Shown here piece after piece: positions 15,920 to 24,389 of a DNA stretch of 29,087 nt. The notes under the pieces are model-generated. The model was given only the letters and a program-made list of their open reading frames with translations. It made no database searches and had not been told where the DNA came from. This DNA comes from JBAUHN01 sp049680295 (lineage in GTDB: Bacteria; Pseudomonadota; Alphaproteobacteria; Rhodobacterales; Rhodobacteraceae), in assembly GCA_049680295.1 (NCBI GenBank), contig JBAUHN010000370.1, forward strand, positions 1-29,087, in the 5' to 3' direction. Made by a program: the position numbers and the translations under genes. How positions within the stretch are numbered: the stretch's first letter is position 1; each line of letters opens with the position of its first letter.

Positions 15920-17551
15920 TTAGGCCGCGCCGTCCCCCATCAACACATCGCCAAACTCATCGCGCAGGTTTCGTTTCAACACTTTTCCCGTCGCATTGCG
16001 TGGCAATTGATCGACAAAGACCACCTTGTCCGGCACCTGCCATTTGGCGATCTTATCCGCGTATATTGCTAACAATTCCGCCTCGGTGGGGTCACAGCCC
16101 TCGGCCTTGACTGCAACCAAAACCGGGCGTTCATCCCATTTTCCATGCCGCGCCCCGATCACAGCCGCATCGGCCAGGTGTTCATGGCCTATTGCGATGT
16201 TCTCCAACTCAACCGAGCTGATCCATTCGCCACCCGATTTGATGATGTCCTTGGACCGATCCTTTATCGTCAGATAACCATCGCCATTCATCACCGCCAC
16301 ATCGCCGGTGTTGAACCAACCGTCTTGCAAGGTTTCTTCGCAGGTTGAACGAAAGTAGCTGTCAAGAATCCAATGCCCGCGCACCACCAGATCGCCCTGC
16401 GCCGCCCCGTCATGTGGCAATGCCTGCCCCGCCTCGTCAATAATCTCAAGCTCAACACCAAAGGGCGGGCGGCCCTGATTTTCGCGTAATGTCTGTTGTT
16501 CCGGCACGGCCAGGTTGCGGTGCTTGGCCAGGGGTTGATTTACCGTGCCGACGGGCGACATTTCGGTCATGCCCCAGGCATGTATCGTCTCAACGTCGTA
16601 AATATCGCGGAAACTCGCGATCATCGAGGGCGGACAGGCCGAGCCGCCGATCACGGTCCGTTTCAGCGACGCAAGCGTGCTGCCGGATTCTTCGGCTTGC
16701 GCCAGCAAACCTTGCCAAATCGTCGGCACACCCAAGGCGCAAGTAACTGCATGTTCATCAATCAAGCCCACCAAAGACGGGCCATCCAGCCCCGGTCCCG
16801 GCAGCACCATCCGCGCGCCAACCATCGCGCAGGCATAAGGTGTCCCCCATGCATTGACGTGGAACATGGGCACGACCGGTAACACGATATCCATTGCTGA
16901 AAACCCGACGGAATCGGCCAGATTGAACGCAAATGTATGCAAAAGTGTCGACCGATGCGAATATAGGACACCTTTTGGGTTTCCCGTCGTTCCCGATGTA
17001 TAACAAAGGCTTGAGGCCGTATTCTCATCCAGATCCGGCCAGCGAAAATCCGGATCACCCGTGGCCAGAAGATCATCATAGAACAACAGCCCGTCCAGTT
17101 TTTCAGCCGCGTCCGTATCCGGGCCGCTCATCAAGACGATGTGTTTTAGATTGGGTAGGTGTTCGCGAATGGCTGCAACCAGCGGCACAAAGGTCTTGTC
17201 GATAAACAAAACCTGATCATCGGCATGATTCAAAATATAGATCAATTGTTCGGGAAACAGGCGTGGGTTGATCGTGTGACAGACAAACCCCCCCGCCGAG
17301 ACACCGAAATAGATCTCAAGATGCCGTCGGTTGTTCCACGCGATTGTCCCGCAACGGCTGTGCGGCTTGATCCCAAGCTTGACCAGTGCCGAGGCGAGAC
17401 GTTTGGTATTGGCCTGCACCTGCCCCCAGGTTGATCGTTCTGTCCTGCCATGGGTCTCGACCGAGGTAATTTCCGTATCTGCGTGATACCGCGCTGCGTG
17501 ATCAATCAAGGATGAGATCACCAACGGCTGGTTCATCATTTGGCCAAGCAT
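15920..17551 (-). CDS. Acyl-CoA synthetase, medium/long-chain or 3-methylmercaptopropionyl-CoA ligase-like
   Basis: An ATP-dependent acid:CoA ligase of the adenylate-forming superfamily, 543 residues. Motifs are the AMP-binding P-loop YTSGTTGNPKG (184-194), VPMFHVNAWG, the GMTEMSP adenine motif, the YLTIKDRSKDIIKSGGEW hinge region, and PRNATGKVLK with the catalytic lysine near the C-terminus. The N-terminus MLGQMMNQP and overall sequence resemble what I recall of roseobacter DmdB enzymes, which activate DMSP-derived methylmercaptopropionate; sequence alone cannot separate that from general fatty-acid activation. GGGGAGA precedes the ATG at 17551. It lies downstream of olsBA on the same strand, 144 nt after olsA, so it may be separately transcribed. 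Confidence 0.85.
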   Translation of the reverse strand: MLGQMMNQPLVISSLIDHAARYHADTEITSVETHGRTERSTWGQVQANTKRLASALVKLGIKPHSRCGTIAWNNRRHLEIYFGVSAGGFVCHTINPRLFPEQLIYILNHADDQVLFIDKTFVPLVAAIREHLPNLKHIVLMSGPDTDAAEKLDGLLFYDDLLATGDPDFRWPDLDENTASSLCYTSGTTGNPKGVLYSHRSTLLHTFAFNLADSVGFSAMDIVLPVVPMFHVNAWGTPYACAMVGARMVLPGPGLDGPSLVGLIDEHAVTCALGVPTIWQGLLAQAEESGSTLASLKRTVIGGSACPPSMIASFRDIYDVETIHAWGMTEMSPVGTVNQPLAKHRNLAVPEQQTLRENQGRPPFGVELEIIDEAGQALPHDGAAQGDLVVRGHWILDSYFRSTCEETLQDGWFNTGDVAVMNGDGYLTIKDRSKDIIKSGGEWISSVELENIAIGHEHLADAAVIGARHGKWDERPVLVAVKAEGCDPTEAELLAIYADKIAKWQVPDKVVFVDQLPRNATGKVLKRNLRDEFGDVLMGDGAA

Positions 17552-17628
17552 TTATTTCTCCCCGATGGACATGTCACAACGTCCGCACGCAGTTTTTTTT
17601 CCGCAAAGCGTAACCCGAAAATCTCCCG

Positions 17629-17655
17629 CGGCACCAAATTGATTTCACCGTGCCG
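17629..17655 (-). terminator. Possible hairpin between olsA and the acyl-CoA synthetase gene
   Basis: A 6-bp GC-rich stem, CGGCAC (17629-17634) and GTGCCG (17650-17655), with a 15-nt loop that can itself partly pair. It lies 41 nt past the olsA stop in the 144-nt gap. The following minus-strand sequence has only a short T run, so it may be a weak terminator or an operator dyad. Confidence 0.25.
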
Positions 17656-17695
17656 TGTATGCGGCTTGGTTGCAAGAAATTGGTTCACACGACCC

Positions 17696-18535
17696 CTAGA
17701 GGCCCAACCCGGCTTGGGTCTGCGCATGTGCCAAGCGCACAGCGTTTTCAACATGGGCGGCCAAAGCTTTGCGATCGGCGAATTGCCCCACCTGAACCGG
17801 CGCGTGATAAATGACTTCAACAGCACCCTGACGCGCGGTTGCCAATGTCGCCAGCAAATGCGATCCAAAAGACATGTCGCCCCACCACCCGTAAAACTGC
17901 GCGTCACACCCTTTGGGGGACCGGTAGTTAACGGTCACGGGTTGCACCCAAATCCTGTCGCGCAGGTTTTCTGTGAATATCGCCGCAAAAAGTGTTGATT
18001 TAAAAGGAAGAACCCGCAGGCCATCAGTGCTGGTGCCTTCGGGAAAAAACAACAGCTTGTGACCCACCAGCAAACGCGTCTGGAACACCTCGGCCTGTGC
18101 GCGGGCATGTTTACGGTCGCGCTCAATAAATACAGTTCCTGTGGCACGTGCCAGCCAGCCGATGCCGGGCCAGCGGGCGACCTCGGACTTTGAGACAAAA
18201 TAGACCCGTTTGGCAGCGTTCAGAACGAAGATATCCAGCCAGCTGGAATGATTGGCGACAACGATCCCGTGCTGCGTCATTGGGCTGCCTTGACGCAAAT
18301 ATGTAATGCCAATGAGCCGCAGCGAGTTGCGGCACACGATCTGCGTAAGATACGGAGTGAAGGGCCGGTGAAGCCCAAAGAACGGAACCTCTATCAGACG
18401 CAGAAACAGCAAAATGATCAGACCGCCAAATACCAATGCCCCTACTGCGAGACCGCGGATCAACACAAGCACCCAACCTGTTATTCCAAATGATTTATTC
18501 TTGATCGGCTCGCCGCCCTCCCACGTTGGTTTCAT
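17696..18535 (-). CDS. olsA: Lyso-ornithine lipid O-acyltransferase (PlsC family)
   Basis: Probably transfers an acyl group to lyso-ornithine lipid at the inner membrane, completing ornithine lipid. The 279-residue protein has a hydrophobic N-terminal helix (about 20-45), the HX4D catalytic motif NHSSWLD (95-101) and FPEGTSTDG (164-172), the family's acyl-acceptor motif. The frame is open to 18601, but ATG 18535 overlaps the olsB stop as ATGA and gives a natural start. The adjacent upstream olsB makes OlsA the best reading; general 1-acylglycerol-3-phosphate acyltransferase (plsC) activity is the alternative, and some OlsA proteins do both. Confidence 0.85.
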   Translation of the reverse strand: MKPTWEGGEPIKNKSFGITGWVLVLIRGLAVGALVFGGLIILLFLRLIEVPFFGLHRPFTPYLTQIVCRNSLRLIGITYLRQGSPMTQHGIVVANHSSWLDIFVLNAAKRVYFVSKSEVARWPGIGWLARATGTVFIERDRKHARAQAEVFQTRLLVGHKLLFFPEGTSTDGLRVLPFKSTLFAAIFTENLRDRIWVQPVTVNYRSPKGCDAQFYGWWGDMSFGSHLLATLATARQGAVEVIYHAPVQVGQFADRKALAAHVENAVRLAHAQTQAGLGL

Positions 18536-19287
18536 AGGGTGAACCCTTGGTAAATGCGGGCCTGACGGGCGTTCATCTTGTGCACATCCAGGACCAGACA
18601 AACGTCCGTGGTGTTAAACGCGTGATCCACATAAGCGCCCTCGCCGACAAACCCGCCCAATCGCAGATACGCCTTGATCAGCGCCGGAGTTGCGATCATC
18701 GCGCGGCGCCGGTCCAATTGTTTTTCAGGCACCAGATCCATGGATTGAAATTTCGACGCCTTGGCGCGCACGCGCAATTCTTGGGGCGCAAGATGTCGTT
18801 GATGCAGCATCGACAGCGGCGCTGCCAGATCAGCAATATCGGTGCCATGAAAGCTGGCGACGCCAAAAAGAACCTCGATACTATGTTGCTCAATATAGCT
18901 GGCCAACCCCCGCCACAGGTGCAACATGGCTGTGCCACCGCGATAGTCACGATGCAAACACGACCGACCCAATTCCAACAAGGGACGCCCTGATGACGTC
19001 AAAACCGACAGGTCATATTCGTTCTCCGAGTAATATTGCCCAGCCTTTCGCGCCTGATTTTCCCGTAATAATCGATAAACACCAACAGCTTGCCCGGAGA
19101 TGTTATCAAACAAGATCAAGTGATCGGCGAAGGCATCGAAACGGTCCTTTTCCAACCGTGCGTCATGATCAACTAGGGTTCCCGCACCGCCAAGTTCCTC
19201 AATAAACACATCATAGCGCAAACGCTGCGCCGCAATAAGATCGGCTGGCGTGGACGCGATTTTTAGGGTGAAATTTGCCTTACTCAT
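18532..19287 (-). CDS. olsB: L-ornithine N-alpha-acyltransferase (3-hydroxyacyl-ACP dependent)
   Basis: First step of ornithine-lipid synthesis: acylation of the ornithine alpha-amino group by a 3-hydroxyacyl-ACP, giving lyso-ornithine lipid. The 251-residue GNAT-fold protein has the OlsB signature LELGRSCLHRDYRGGTAMLH in its middle and LRYDVFIEELGG near the N-terminus. The start is ATG 19287 (MSKANFTLKIAS); the longer frame adds 22 non-conserved codons. The ATGA overlap with olsA indicates an olsBA operon. Roseobacters also carry GlsB-type glutamine-lipid enzymes of this fold, so the amino acid specificity is inferred from the olsBA arrangement. The 133-nt upstream gap holds a dyad (see 19381-19401). 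Confidence 0.85.
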   Translation of the reverse strand: MSKANFTLKIASTPADLIAAQRLRYDVFIEELGGAGTLVDHDARLEKDRFDAFADHLILFDNISGQAVGVYRLLRENQARKAGQYYSENEYDLSVLTSSGRPLLELGRSCLHRDYRGGTAMLHLWRGLASYIEQHSIEVLFGVASFHGTDIADLAAPLSMLHQRHLAPQELRVRAKASKFQSMDLVPEKQLDRRRAMIATPALIKAYLRLGGFVGEGAYVDHAFNTTDVCLVLDVHKMNARQARIYQGFTL

Positions 19288-19380
19288 GTACTGCTGCGCG
19301 CATTTTGATGCATTTTTTTGTTTATGACGTACCAGAGTTGAACCCGCAAACAATAACCTATAGGATATTGAAATGCCTCC

Positions 19381-19401
19381 AACACAACCTTAGGTTTTGT
19401 T
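19381..19401. promoter_or_regulatory. 21-nt near-perfect dyad upstream of olsB
   Basis: AACACAACCT-T-AGGTTTTGTT: 9 of 10 positions pair around a single central base. The one-base centre and lack of a T tract argue against a terminator. It lies between the DUF3553 stop and the olsB start and could be a protein-binding operator. Confidence 0.3.
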
Positions 19402-19420
19402 AACTCTTTAGAAACCATGT

Positions 19421-19603
19421 TCACGCATCAAAGACGGGGATCAATGCAACACGGGTGCTTTCGACTATGACTTTGCCTTTATCACGAAAATTGACAGTGA
19501 CGCGTCCGGCTATATTGCTTTGGACCTGTCCGACGCCCCAGTCAGGCGCTGTCGGGTGGCGTACCAGCATGCCCGGTGCCAGAACCGCGTTCAGATCGTC
19601 CAT
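19421..19603 (-). CDS. DUF3553 small protein
   Basis: A 60-residue protein matching the DUF3553 family of alphaproteobacteria (LAPGMLVRHPTAPDWGVGQV, then VNFRDKGKVIV). Function unknown. The compact, beta-rich pattern resembles the small barrel of CarD/UvrD-tail-like domains, which is an inference from the GMLVRHPxxPDWGxGxV pattern. The ATG at 19603 has GAGGGA immediately upstream. The frame extends 27 codons further but would run through the start of chpT on the other strand. The divergent start codons of this gene and chpT are only 27 nt apart. Confidence 0.75.
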   Translation of the reverse strand: MDDLNAVLAPGMLVRHPTAPDWGVGQVQSNIAGRVTVNFRDKGKVIVESTRVALIPVFDA

Positions 19604-19630
19604 TTCCCTCAAACCTCGCTCGGAGATGTG

Positions 19631-20227
19631 ATGCAACACAGCACCGTTGACTTTGCGGCCCTTATCGGAAGCCGCATCTGCCATGATTTGATATCGCCAA
19701 TCGGGGCGATCAACAATGGGTTGGAATTATTGGATATGGCCGGCCCCGGACCTGGCCCGGAAATGGACCTGATCAAAGACAGTGTGGGCAATGCCAGTGC
19801 GCGCATTCGCTATTTTCGGATAGCCTATGGATCTGCCGGGGATCAACTGATTGGCCGTCCCGAGGTGACATCAATCTTGTCGGACTTGACGCTCGGCGGC
19901 CGTACCGAGATTGCCTGGGGCCCGACTGAGCCGCAAAAACGAACCGAGGTGCGTTTGGCGTTTCTGGGATTGCAATGTCTCGAAACAGCAATGCCCTACG
20001 GCGGACGCATCGAAATCAGCAAAACCGATGACAGCTGGTGCTTGCATGGGTCGGCAGATAAATTGAACGTGGACAAAGACTTATGGCCTGCTCTTACCGC
20101 AAATTCCGTGCAGTCTGACCTGCGTCCTGCGCATGTGCAATTTGGCTTGCTTCCGCAAATCGCCCATGACGATGGTCGCCTTATTGCGACTCAGATTGAA
20201 GATGATTTCATCAGGCTGTCGTTCTGA
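19631..20227 (+). CDS. chpT: Histidine phosphotransferase ChpT
   Basis: In alphaproteobacteria ChpT relays phosphate from the hybrid kinase CckA to CtrA and CpdR, controlling cell cycle, motility or gene-transfer-agent production depending on species. The 198-residue protein has the dimerisation and histidine-phosphotransfer helix SRICHDLISPIGAINNGLEL, with the phospho-accepting His at residue 18, followed by a degenerate HATPase-like domain. The ATG at 19631 has CGGAG upstream. It is the only + strand gene between 15907 and the tRNA. It converges on proA with a 60-nt gap and diverges from DUF3553. Confidence 0.88.
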   Translation: MQHSTVDFAALIGSRICHDLISPIGAINNGLELLDMAGPGPGPEMDLIKDSVGNASARIRYFRIAYGSAGDQLIGRPEVTSILSDLTLGGRTEIAWGPTEPQKRTEVRLAFLGLQCLETAMPYGGRIEISKTDDSWCLHGSADKLNVDKDLWPALTANSVQSDLRPAHVQFGLLPQIAHDDGRLIATQIEDDFIRLSF

Positions 20228-20287
20228 CGCCCCTAAAATCCAGGATTTCAGGCCGTGTCAACTGATGCAGGTTTTACGCAAAACGCG

Positions 20288-21553
20288 CTAACCACGTACG
20301 GTTCCGTCGCCTGTCACCAGATATTTGAAGCTGGTGAGTTGCGCCGCCCCGACCGGTCCGCGGGCATGCATCTTGCCCGTTGCGATGCCGATCTCTGCGC
20401 CCATGCCAAATTCAGCGCCATCCGCAAATTGAGTAGAGGCATTATGCATGAGTATCGCACTGTCCAGACGTGCCATGAAATGCTGCGCCGCAGATGTGTT
20501 TTCGGTCATGATGCAATCGGTATGGTTGGAACCATAGGTGCGGATATGGTGAAGGGCCGCGTCGATATCGGGCACGGTTTTGGCCGCGATATCCATATCA
20601 AGATATTCATGCCCCCAGTCTGAGGCCTGCGCCGGGACTGTCCCGTCGATATTCGCCAGATCGCCCTCTGCATGGACTGTCACGCCCGCCTGAGCCAGTG
20701 CCAGCACCACGTCGCGTCCCAGAGTGTCTGCGACGTCTTTGTGGATCAGCAAACATTCCGCAGCGCCGCAGATGCCCGTGCGCCGGGTCTTGGCGTTCAT
20801 CACCACCTTGAGGGTCTTTTCAGCGTCGGCGTCTTTGTCGATATAGATGTGTACGATGCCTTCGAGATGGGCAAAGACCGGCACCCGCGCCTCGCGTTGT
20901 ACCAGCCCGACCAGCCCTTTGCCACCGCGCGGTACGATCACGTCGATTGTGTCGGTCATCGTCAGCATCTGCGACACGGCAGCGCGGTCACGCGTCGGCA
21001 CAAGCTGGATGGCGTCCGGCGGCAGACCTGCGTCGCGCAAACCCTGTTGCAGGCAGCCATGAAGGGCCGACGAAGAATGAAAGCTTTCGGACCCGCCCCG
21101 CAAAATAACCGCATTGCCCGCCTTGAGGCACAATGCGCCGGCATCCGCAGTCACATTGGGGCGGCTTTCATAGATGACGCCAATAACCCCCAATGGGGTG
21201 CGCACACGTTTGATGTGGATGCCGCTGGCTTGGGTCCATTCGGCCAGCACCTCACCGACCGGGTCGGGTTGTTCGGCAATGCTGCGCAGCCCATCCACGA
21301 TGCTGCGGATCCGGGTTTCATCCAGCATCAGCCGATCCATCATCGCAGCCTTAAGGCCTTTGGTACGGCCATATTCCAGGTCCTGCGCATTGGCTGTGAT
21401 TATGGTGTCGCGTTGCGACCAGACCGCATCGGCGGCCGAAATCAGGGCGGCATGTTTACGCTCGGCGGTGGCGAAACCCAACTCACTGGCAGCTGCCCGC
21501 GCCCTTGTGCCGATGTCAGCCATCAGGCTGGAAATGTGATCCGTGTCAGTCAT
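20288..21553 (-). CDS. proA: Gamma-glutamyl phosphate reductase
   Basis: Second step of proline synthesis: NADPH-dependent reduction of glutamyl 5-phosphate to glutamate semialdehyde. The 421-residue aldehyde-dehydrogenase-fold protein has its catalytic Cys262 in KTRRTGICGAAECL, the PLGVIGVIYESRPNVTADA block and VPRGGKGLV. It follows proB by 68 nt on the same strand, the usual proBA order. The + strand frame of 295 codons across it is a shadow. Confidence 0.97.
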   Translation of the reverse strand: MTDTDHISSLMADIGTRARAAASELGFATAERKHAALISAADAVWSQRDTIITANAQDLEYGRTKGLKAAMMDRLMLDETRIRSIVDGLRSIAEQPDPVGEVLAEWTQASGIHIKRVRTPLGVIGVIYESRPNVTADAGALCLKAGNAVILRGGSESFHSSSALHGCLQQGLRDAGLPPDAIQLVPTRDRAAVSQMLTMTDTIDVIVPRGGKGLVGLVQREARVPVFAHLEGIVHIYIDKDADAEKTLKVVMNAKTRRTGICGAAECLLIHKDVADTLGRDVVLALAQAGVTVHAEGDLANIDGTVPAQASDWGHEYLDMDIAAKTVPDIDAALHHIRTYGSNHTDCIMTENTSAAQHFMARLDSAILMHNASTQFADGAEFGMGAEIGIATGKMHARGPVGAAQLTSFKYLVTGDGTVRG

Positions 21554-21586
21554 GTCTAACGGTCCGTGTCGGTTAAAGGTTTTAAT

Positions 21587-21619
21587 GCCTCCGGCGGCGA
21601 TATTTTCACCATTTGGAAG
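21587..21619. repeat. Possible Rhodobacteraceae intergenic repeat (CCTCCGGCGG-ATATTTT type)
   Basis: GCCTCCGGCGGC (imperfect palindrome, 21587-21598) followed by GATATTTTCACCATTTGGAAG in the proB-proA gap. From memory, similar GCCTCCGGCGGGxxTATTTTT strings recur between genes in this family; only one copy is visible here. Confidence 0.3.
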
Positions 21620-21621
21620 CG

Positions 21622-22728
21622 TCAGAGTGCCATATCGTCGCGGTGGATCAAAGCGGCGCGAGCCGGGTAGCCCAAGATTGCTTCGATTTCGTGGCTTTTG
21701 TGGCCTTTGATCAAATTGGATTCCGAGGCTGTGTAGCGCGCGAGCCCCTGGCCCAGGGTGGTGTCGGCCCCGTCAAGGATTGCCACAGGATCGCCACGGG
21801 TGAATTGGCCGCTGATCCGCGTCACCCCGGCGGGCAGCAGGCTTTTGCCGGATCTAAGCGCCGTGACCGCGCCGGGATCGAGGTGGATTTTGCCCTGGGG
21901 TTTCATCGCTGCAATCCAGCGTTTGCGGGCAGCTTGCGGGTCAGTATGCGCGGTGAACCAGGTAGCCGGACCGCCATTTTGTAATTTTTTCAAGGGGTTA
22001 AACGGTGTACCTGACGCGATTGCCATCGCGCAGCCAGCAGCTGTGGCGGTTTTGGCGGCCATCAGTTTGGTTTTCATACCGCCCTTGGACAGGCCCGATC
22101 CAGCGTCCCCGGCCATGGCTTCGATGTGGGACGTGATTTTGTCGATCACATCGTATCTTTTGGCCGTGGGGTCCTGGCTTGGGTTGCCGGAATAAAACCC
22201 ATCGACATCCGACAGCAAAATCAATTGGTCTGCGCCGACGGTGACTGCGATTTGTGCAGCCAGCCGGTCATTGTCGCCAAAGCGGATTTCATCGGTCGCT
22301 ATGGTGTCGTTTTCATTCACAATCGGGACCACGCCAAAAGACAGCAATTGTTCCATCGTGGCGCGGCTGTTGAGATACCTGCGCCGGTCGGCACTGTCTT
22401 CGAGGGTCACCAGAACCTGCGCCGTGGTAACCCCATGCGGCGCCAATGCGTCCTCGTAAGCGCGGGCCAGGCGGATTTGACCCACCGCTGCTGCCGCCTG
22501 AGATTGTTCAAGCGCCAATTCGTGGGCGGGCAATTGCAGCACGCCCCGTCCAAGCGCGATTGAACCTGACGACACCAGCACCACGTCGATATTCAGAGAC
22601 CGGAGCCAGGACACGTCCGCTGCCAGCGTTTGCAACCAATCTCCGCGCAGCTGGCCGGTGTCGCGATCCACCAACAGGGCAGACCCGATTTTGACAACAA
22701 CGCGGCGGGCCTGACTTAAGGTTGCCAC
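21622..22728 (-). CDS. proB: Glutamate 5-kinase
   Basis: First and feedback-regulated step of proline synthesis, phosphorylating glutamate on the gamma-carboxyl. The 368-residue protein has an amino-acid kinase domain (VVVKIGSALL, VLVSSGSIALGRG, NENDTIATDEIRFGDNDRLA, LLSDVDGFYSGNP) and a C-terminal PUA domain from about residue 280. The start is a GTG at 22728, 13 nt inside obgE, with GAGGAAG about 8 nt upstream, so translation is coupled to obgE. proA follows. Confidence 0.96.
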   Translation of the reverse strand: MATLSQARRVVVKIGSALLVDRDTGQLRGDWLQTLAADVSWLRSLNIDVVLVSSGSIALGRGVLQLPAHELALEQSQAAAAVGQIRLARAYEDALAPHGVTTAQVLVTLEDSADRRRYLNSRATMEQLLSFGVVPIVNENDTIATDEIRFGDNDRLAAQIAVTVGADQLILLSDVDGFYSGNPSQDPTAKRYDVIDKITSHIEAMAGDAGSGLSKGGMKTKLMAAKTATAAGCAMAIASGTPFNPLKKLQNGGPATWFTAHTDPQAARKRWIAAMKPQGKIHLDPGAVTALRSGKSLLPAGVTRISGQFTRGDPVAILDGADTTLGQGLARYTASESNLIKGHKSHEIEAILGYPARAALIHRDDMAL

Positions 22729-23750
22729 GGCACCGCTTCCTCGGCAGGACGAAAACGAAGGCGATCATCCTCAATTTGCCCGCGCAAAGCCCGCAATACT
22801 TCGGTCACGCCATCGCCGGACACGCCCGACATCGTCATGACAGACCCGCCACTGGCGTTTTCCAAGTCTTTCCGGGCGCTTGCGATCACATCTTCGTTCA
22901 ATGCATCGGTTTTGTTGAGCACGGTAACACGCGGCTTTTCAGCCAGATCACCGCCGTAGGCTTCGAGTTCTGTAATGATCGTCTGATAATCCTGAACGGC
23001 AGTTTCAGAGGTGCCATCGACAAGGTGCAGCAGCACCGCGCAGCGTTCGACATGCCCCAGAAACAAATCGCCCAACCCGCGTCCTTCTGATGCGCCCTCG
23101 ATCAGGCCGGGAATATCTGCCACCACAAATTCGGTGTTATCCACGCCCACAACCCCAAGGTTGGGGTGCAGGGTGGTAAACGGGTAATCGGCGATTTTGG
23201 GTCGGGCATTTGACGTCGCAGCCAGAAACGTGGACTTTCCGGCATTCGGCAACCCCAGCAGGCCGACGTCCGCAATCAGTTTCAGCCGCAGCCAAATCGT
23301 GCGTTCGACCCCATCCTGGCCTGGATTTGCGCGACGCGGTGCCTGATTGGTCGAGGATTTGAAATGCAGGTTGCCAAAGCCGCCGTTGCCGCCGCGGGCC
23401 AGTTCGACGCGCTGGCCCAATTCAGTCATATCGACCAGCACGGTTTCCTGGTCTTCGTCCAGAATTTCAGTGCCAACCGGCACCTTAAGCACGATGTCAT
23501 CACCATCTTTGCCGGTGCGTTGCTTACCCATGCCGGGTTGGCCGTTTTTGGCAAAGAAATGCTGCTGATAGCGAAAGTCGATCAGCGTATTAAGACCATC
23601 CACGGCCTCAGCCCAGACAGAGCCGCCACCGCCGCCGTCGCCGCCATCGGGGCCACCGTATTCGATATATTTTTCACGCCGAAAGCTGACGCACCCGCCG
23701 CCGCCCGCGCCGGATCGAATATACACTTTGCACAGGTCAAGAAATTTCAT
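22716..23750 (-). CDS. obgE: Obg-family GTPase (ribosome assembly, stress response)
   Basis: An essential GTPase acting in 50S maturation. The 344-residue protein has the glycine-rich Obg fold at the N-terminus (GGPDGGDGGGGGSV, 32-45) and a G domain with G1 GLPNAGKST (166-174), G3 DIPGLIEG (212-219) and G4 NKTD (279-282). The extra C-terminal OCT domain of some Obg proteins is missing. AGGAAG lies 5 nt before ATG 23750. It overlaps proB, giving the order obgE-proB-proA. rplU-rpmA, the usual obg partners, lie further upstream on the same strand with GNAT and lysE-like genes between. Confidence 0.97.
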   Translation of the reverse strand: MKFLDLCKVYIRSGAGGGGCVSFRREKYIEYGGPDGGDGGGGGSVWAEAVDGLNTLIDFRYQQHFFAKNGQPGMGKQRTGKDGDDIVLKVPVGTEILDEDQETVLVDMTELGQRVELARGGNGGFGNLHFKSSTNQAPRRANPGQDGVERTIWLRLKLIADVGLLGLPNAGKSTFLAATSNARPKIADYPFTTLHPNLGVVGVDNTEFVVADIPGLIEGASEGRGLGDLFLGHVERCAVLLHLVDGTSETAVQDYQTIITELEAYGGDLAEKPRVTVLNKTDALNEDVIASARKDLENASGGSVMTMSGVSGDGVTEVLRALRGQIEDDRLRFRPAEEAVPWQP

Positions 23751-23837
23751 ACCGCTTCCTAAGCATATCGAGGAGAAGTTGACAGAGGTTTCGCATGAGA
23801 CTTGGCGAAATATGCGCGGTCCAAGAAAATACTGGCG

Positions 23838-24386
23838 TCAGCCTTTGTGACCTAATTTCCGGCTGTATGTCCATGTTGCCACGGTCGCATTGCGCGCCAC
23901 TGAAAAGACCTCGGCATCACCAAGATATTCGAAACCGCAATGGGTCAGAACCCGCGCTGATGCCGGATTATCCTGAAACACCGTGCCAAACATCGCGCAG
24001 TTTTCAAGCGGATTGGCCGTGATCAACGCGGCAACCGCATCTGACGCTAATCCGGAATTCCAGAACGCAGGTGCCACCCAATAGCCAATCTCAGAGTGGT
24101 TGTGGGTCAGTCGTTCAAGGGAAATAACCCCCATCAATTCCGAGCCACCCGTTTTACTGCCATCCACAGCCCAGACGTCTTCAGTGCGCGGATCGCTCAT
24201 GGCGCGTTTTACAAAGGCGTCAGTGGTCCCGGGCGGCAGCGGGTGCGGAATTGAGGAGGTCATGCGGGCAATACGTGCGTCGCTTGCGTATAATTCGCAC
24301 AGACCGATGTCGGATTTGCGCAAGGGCCGCAGGTCGAAACGCTCCGTCTCAATCAACGGCTGCACCGTCACTTTTGACATTTCCAT
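23838..24386 (-). CDS. GNAT-family N-acetyltransferase (RimJ/RimL-like)
   Basis: A 182-residue acetyltransferase; substrate unknown. It opens with the ETERFDLRPLRKSDI layout typical of RimJ/RimL-like GNATs, has a GYWVAPAFWNSGLASDAV acetyl-CoA-binding region and the NPASARVLTHCGFEYLG C-terminal motif. The start is ATG 24386, 3 nt after the stop of the lysE-like gene; a second in-frame ATG lies two codons in. Its GGAGG ribosome-binding site is formed by the last glycine codons of the upstream gene, indicating co-expression. It ends 87 nt before obgE. Confidence 0.85.
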   Translation of the reverse strand: MEMSKVTVQPLIETERFDLRPLRKSDIGLCELYASDARIARMTSSIPHPLPPGTTDAFVKRAMSDPRTEDVWAVDGSKTGGSELMGVISLERLTHNHSEIGYWVAPAFWNSGLASDAVAALITANPLENCAMFGTVFQDNPASARVLTHCGFEYLGDAEVFSVARNATVATWTYSRKLGHKG

Positions 24387-24389
24387 CGT

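Noticed and set aside
19398..19416. CtrA-type box (TTAA-N7-TTAA) near chpT/olsB
   Set aside because: Only one half-site (TTAAC) is present; the second matches at two of four bases.
20266..20290. Terminator between chpT and proA (GTTTT-ACGC-AAAAC)
   Set aside because: The stem is only five AT pairs plus one and no T tract follows, so it is too weak to call.
20672..21559. 295-codon + strand frame
   Set aside because: Antisense to proA; no domain or ribosome-binding site.
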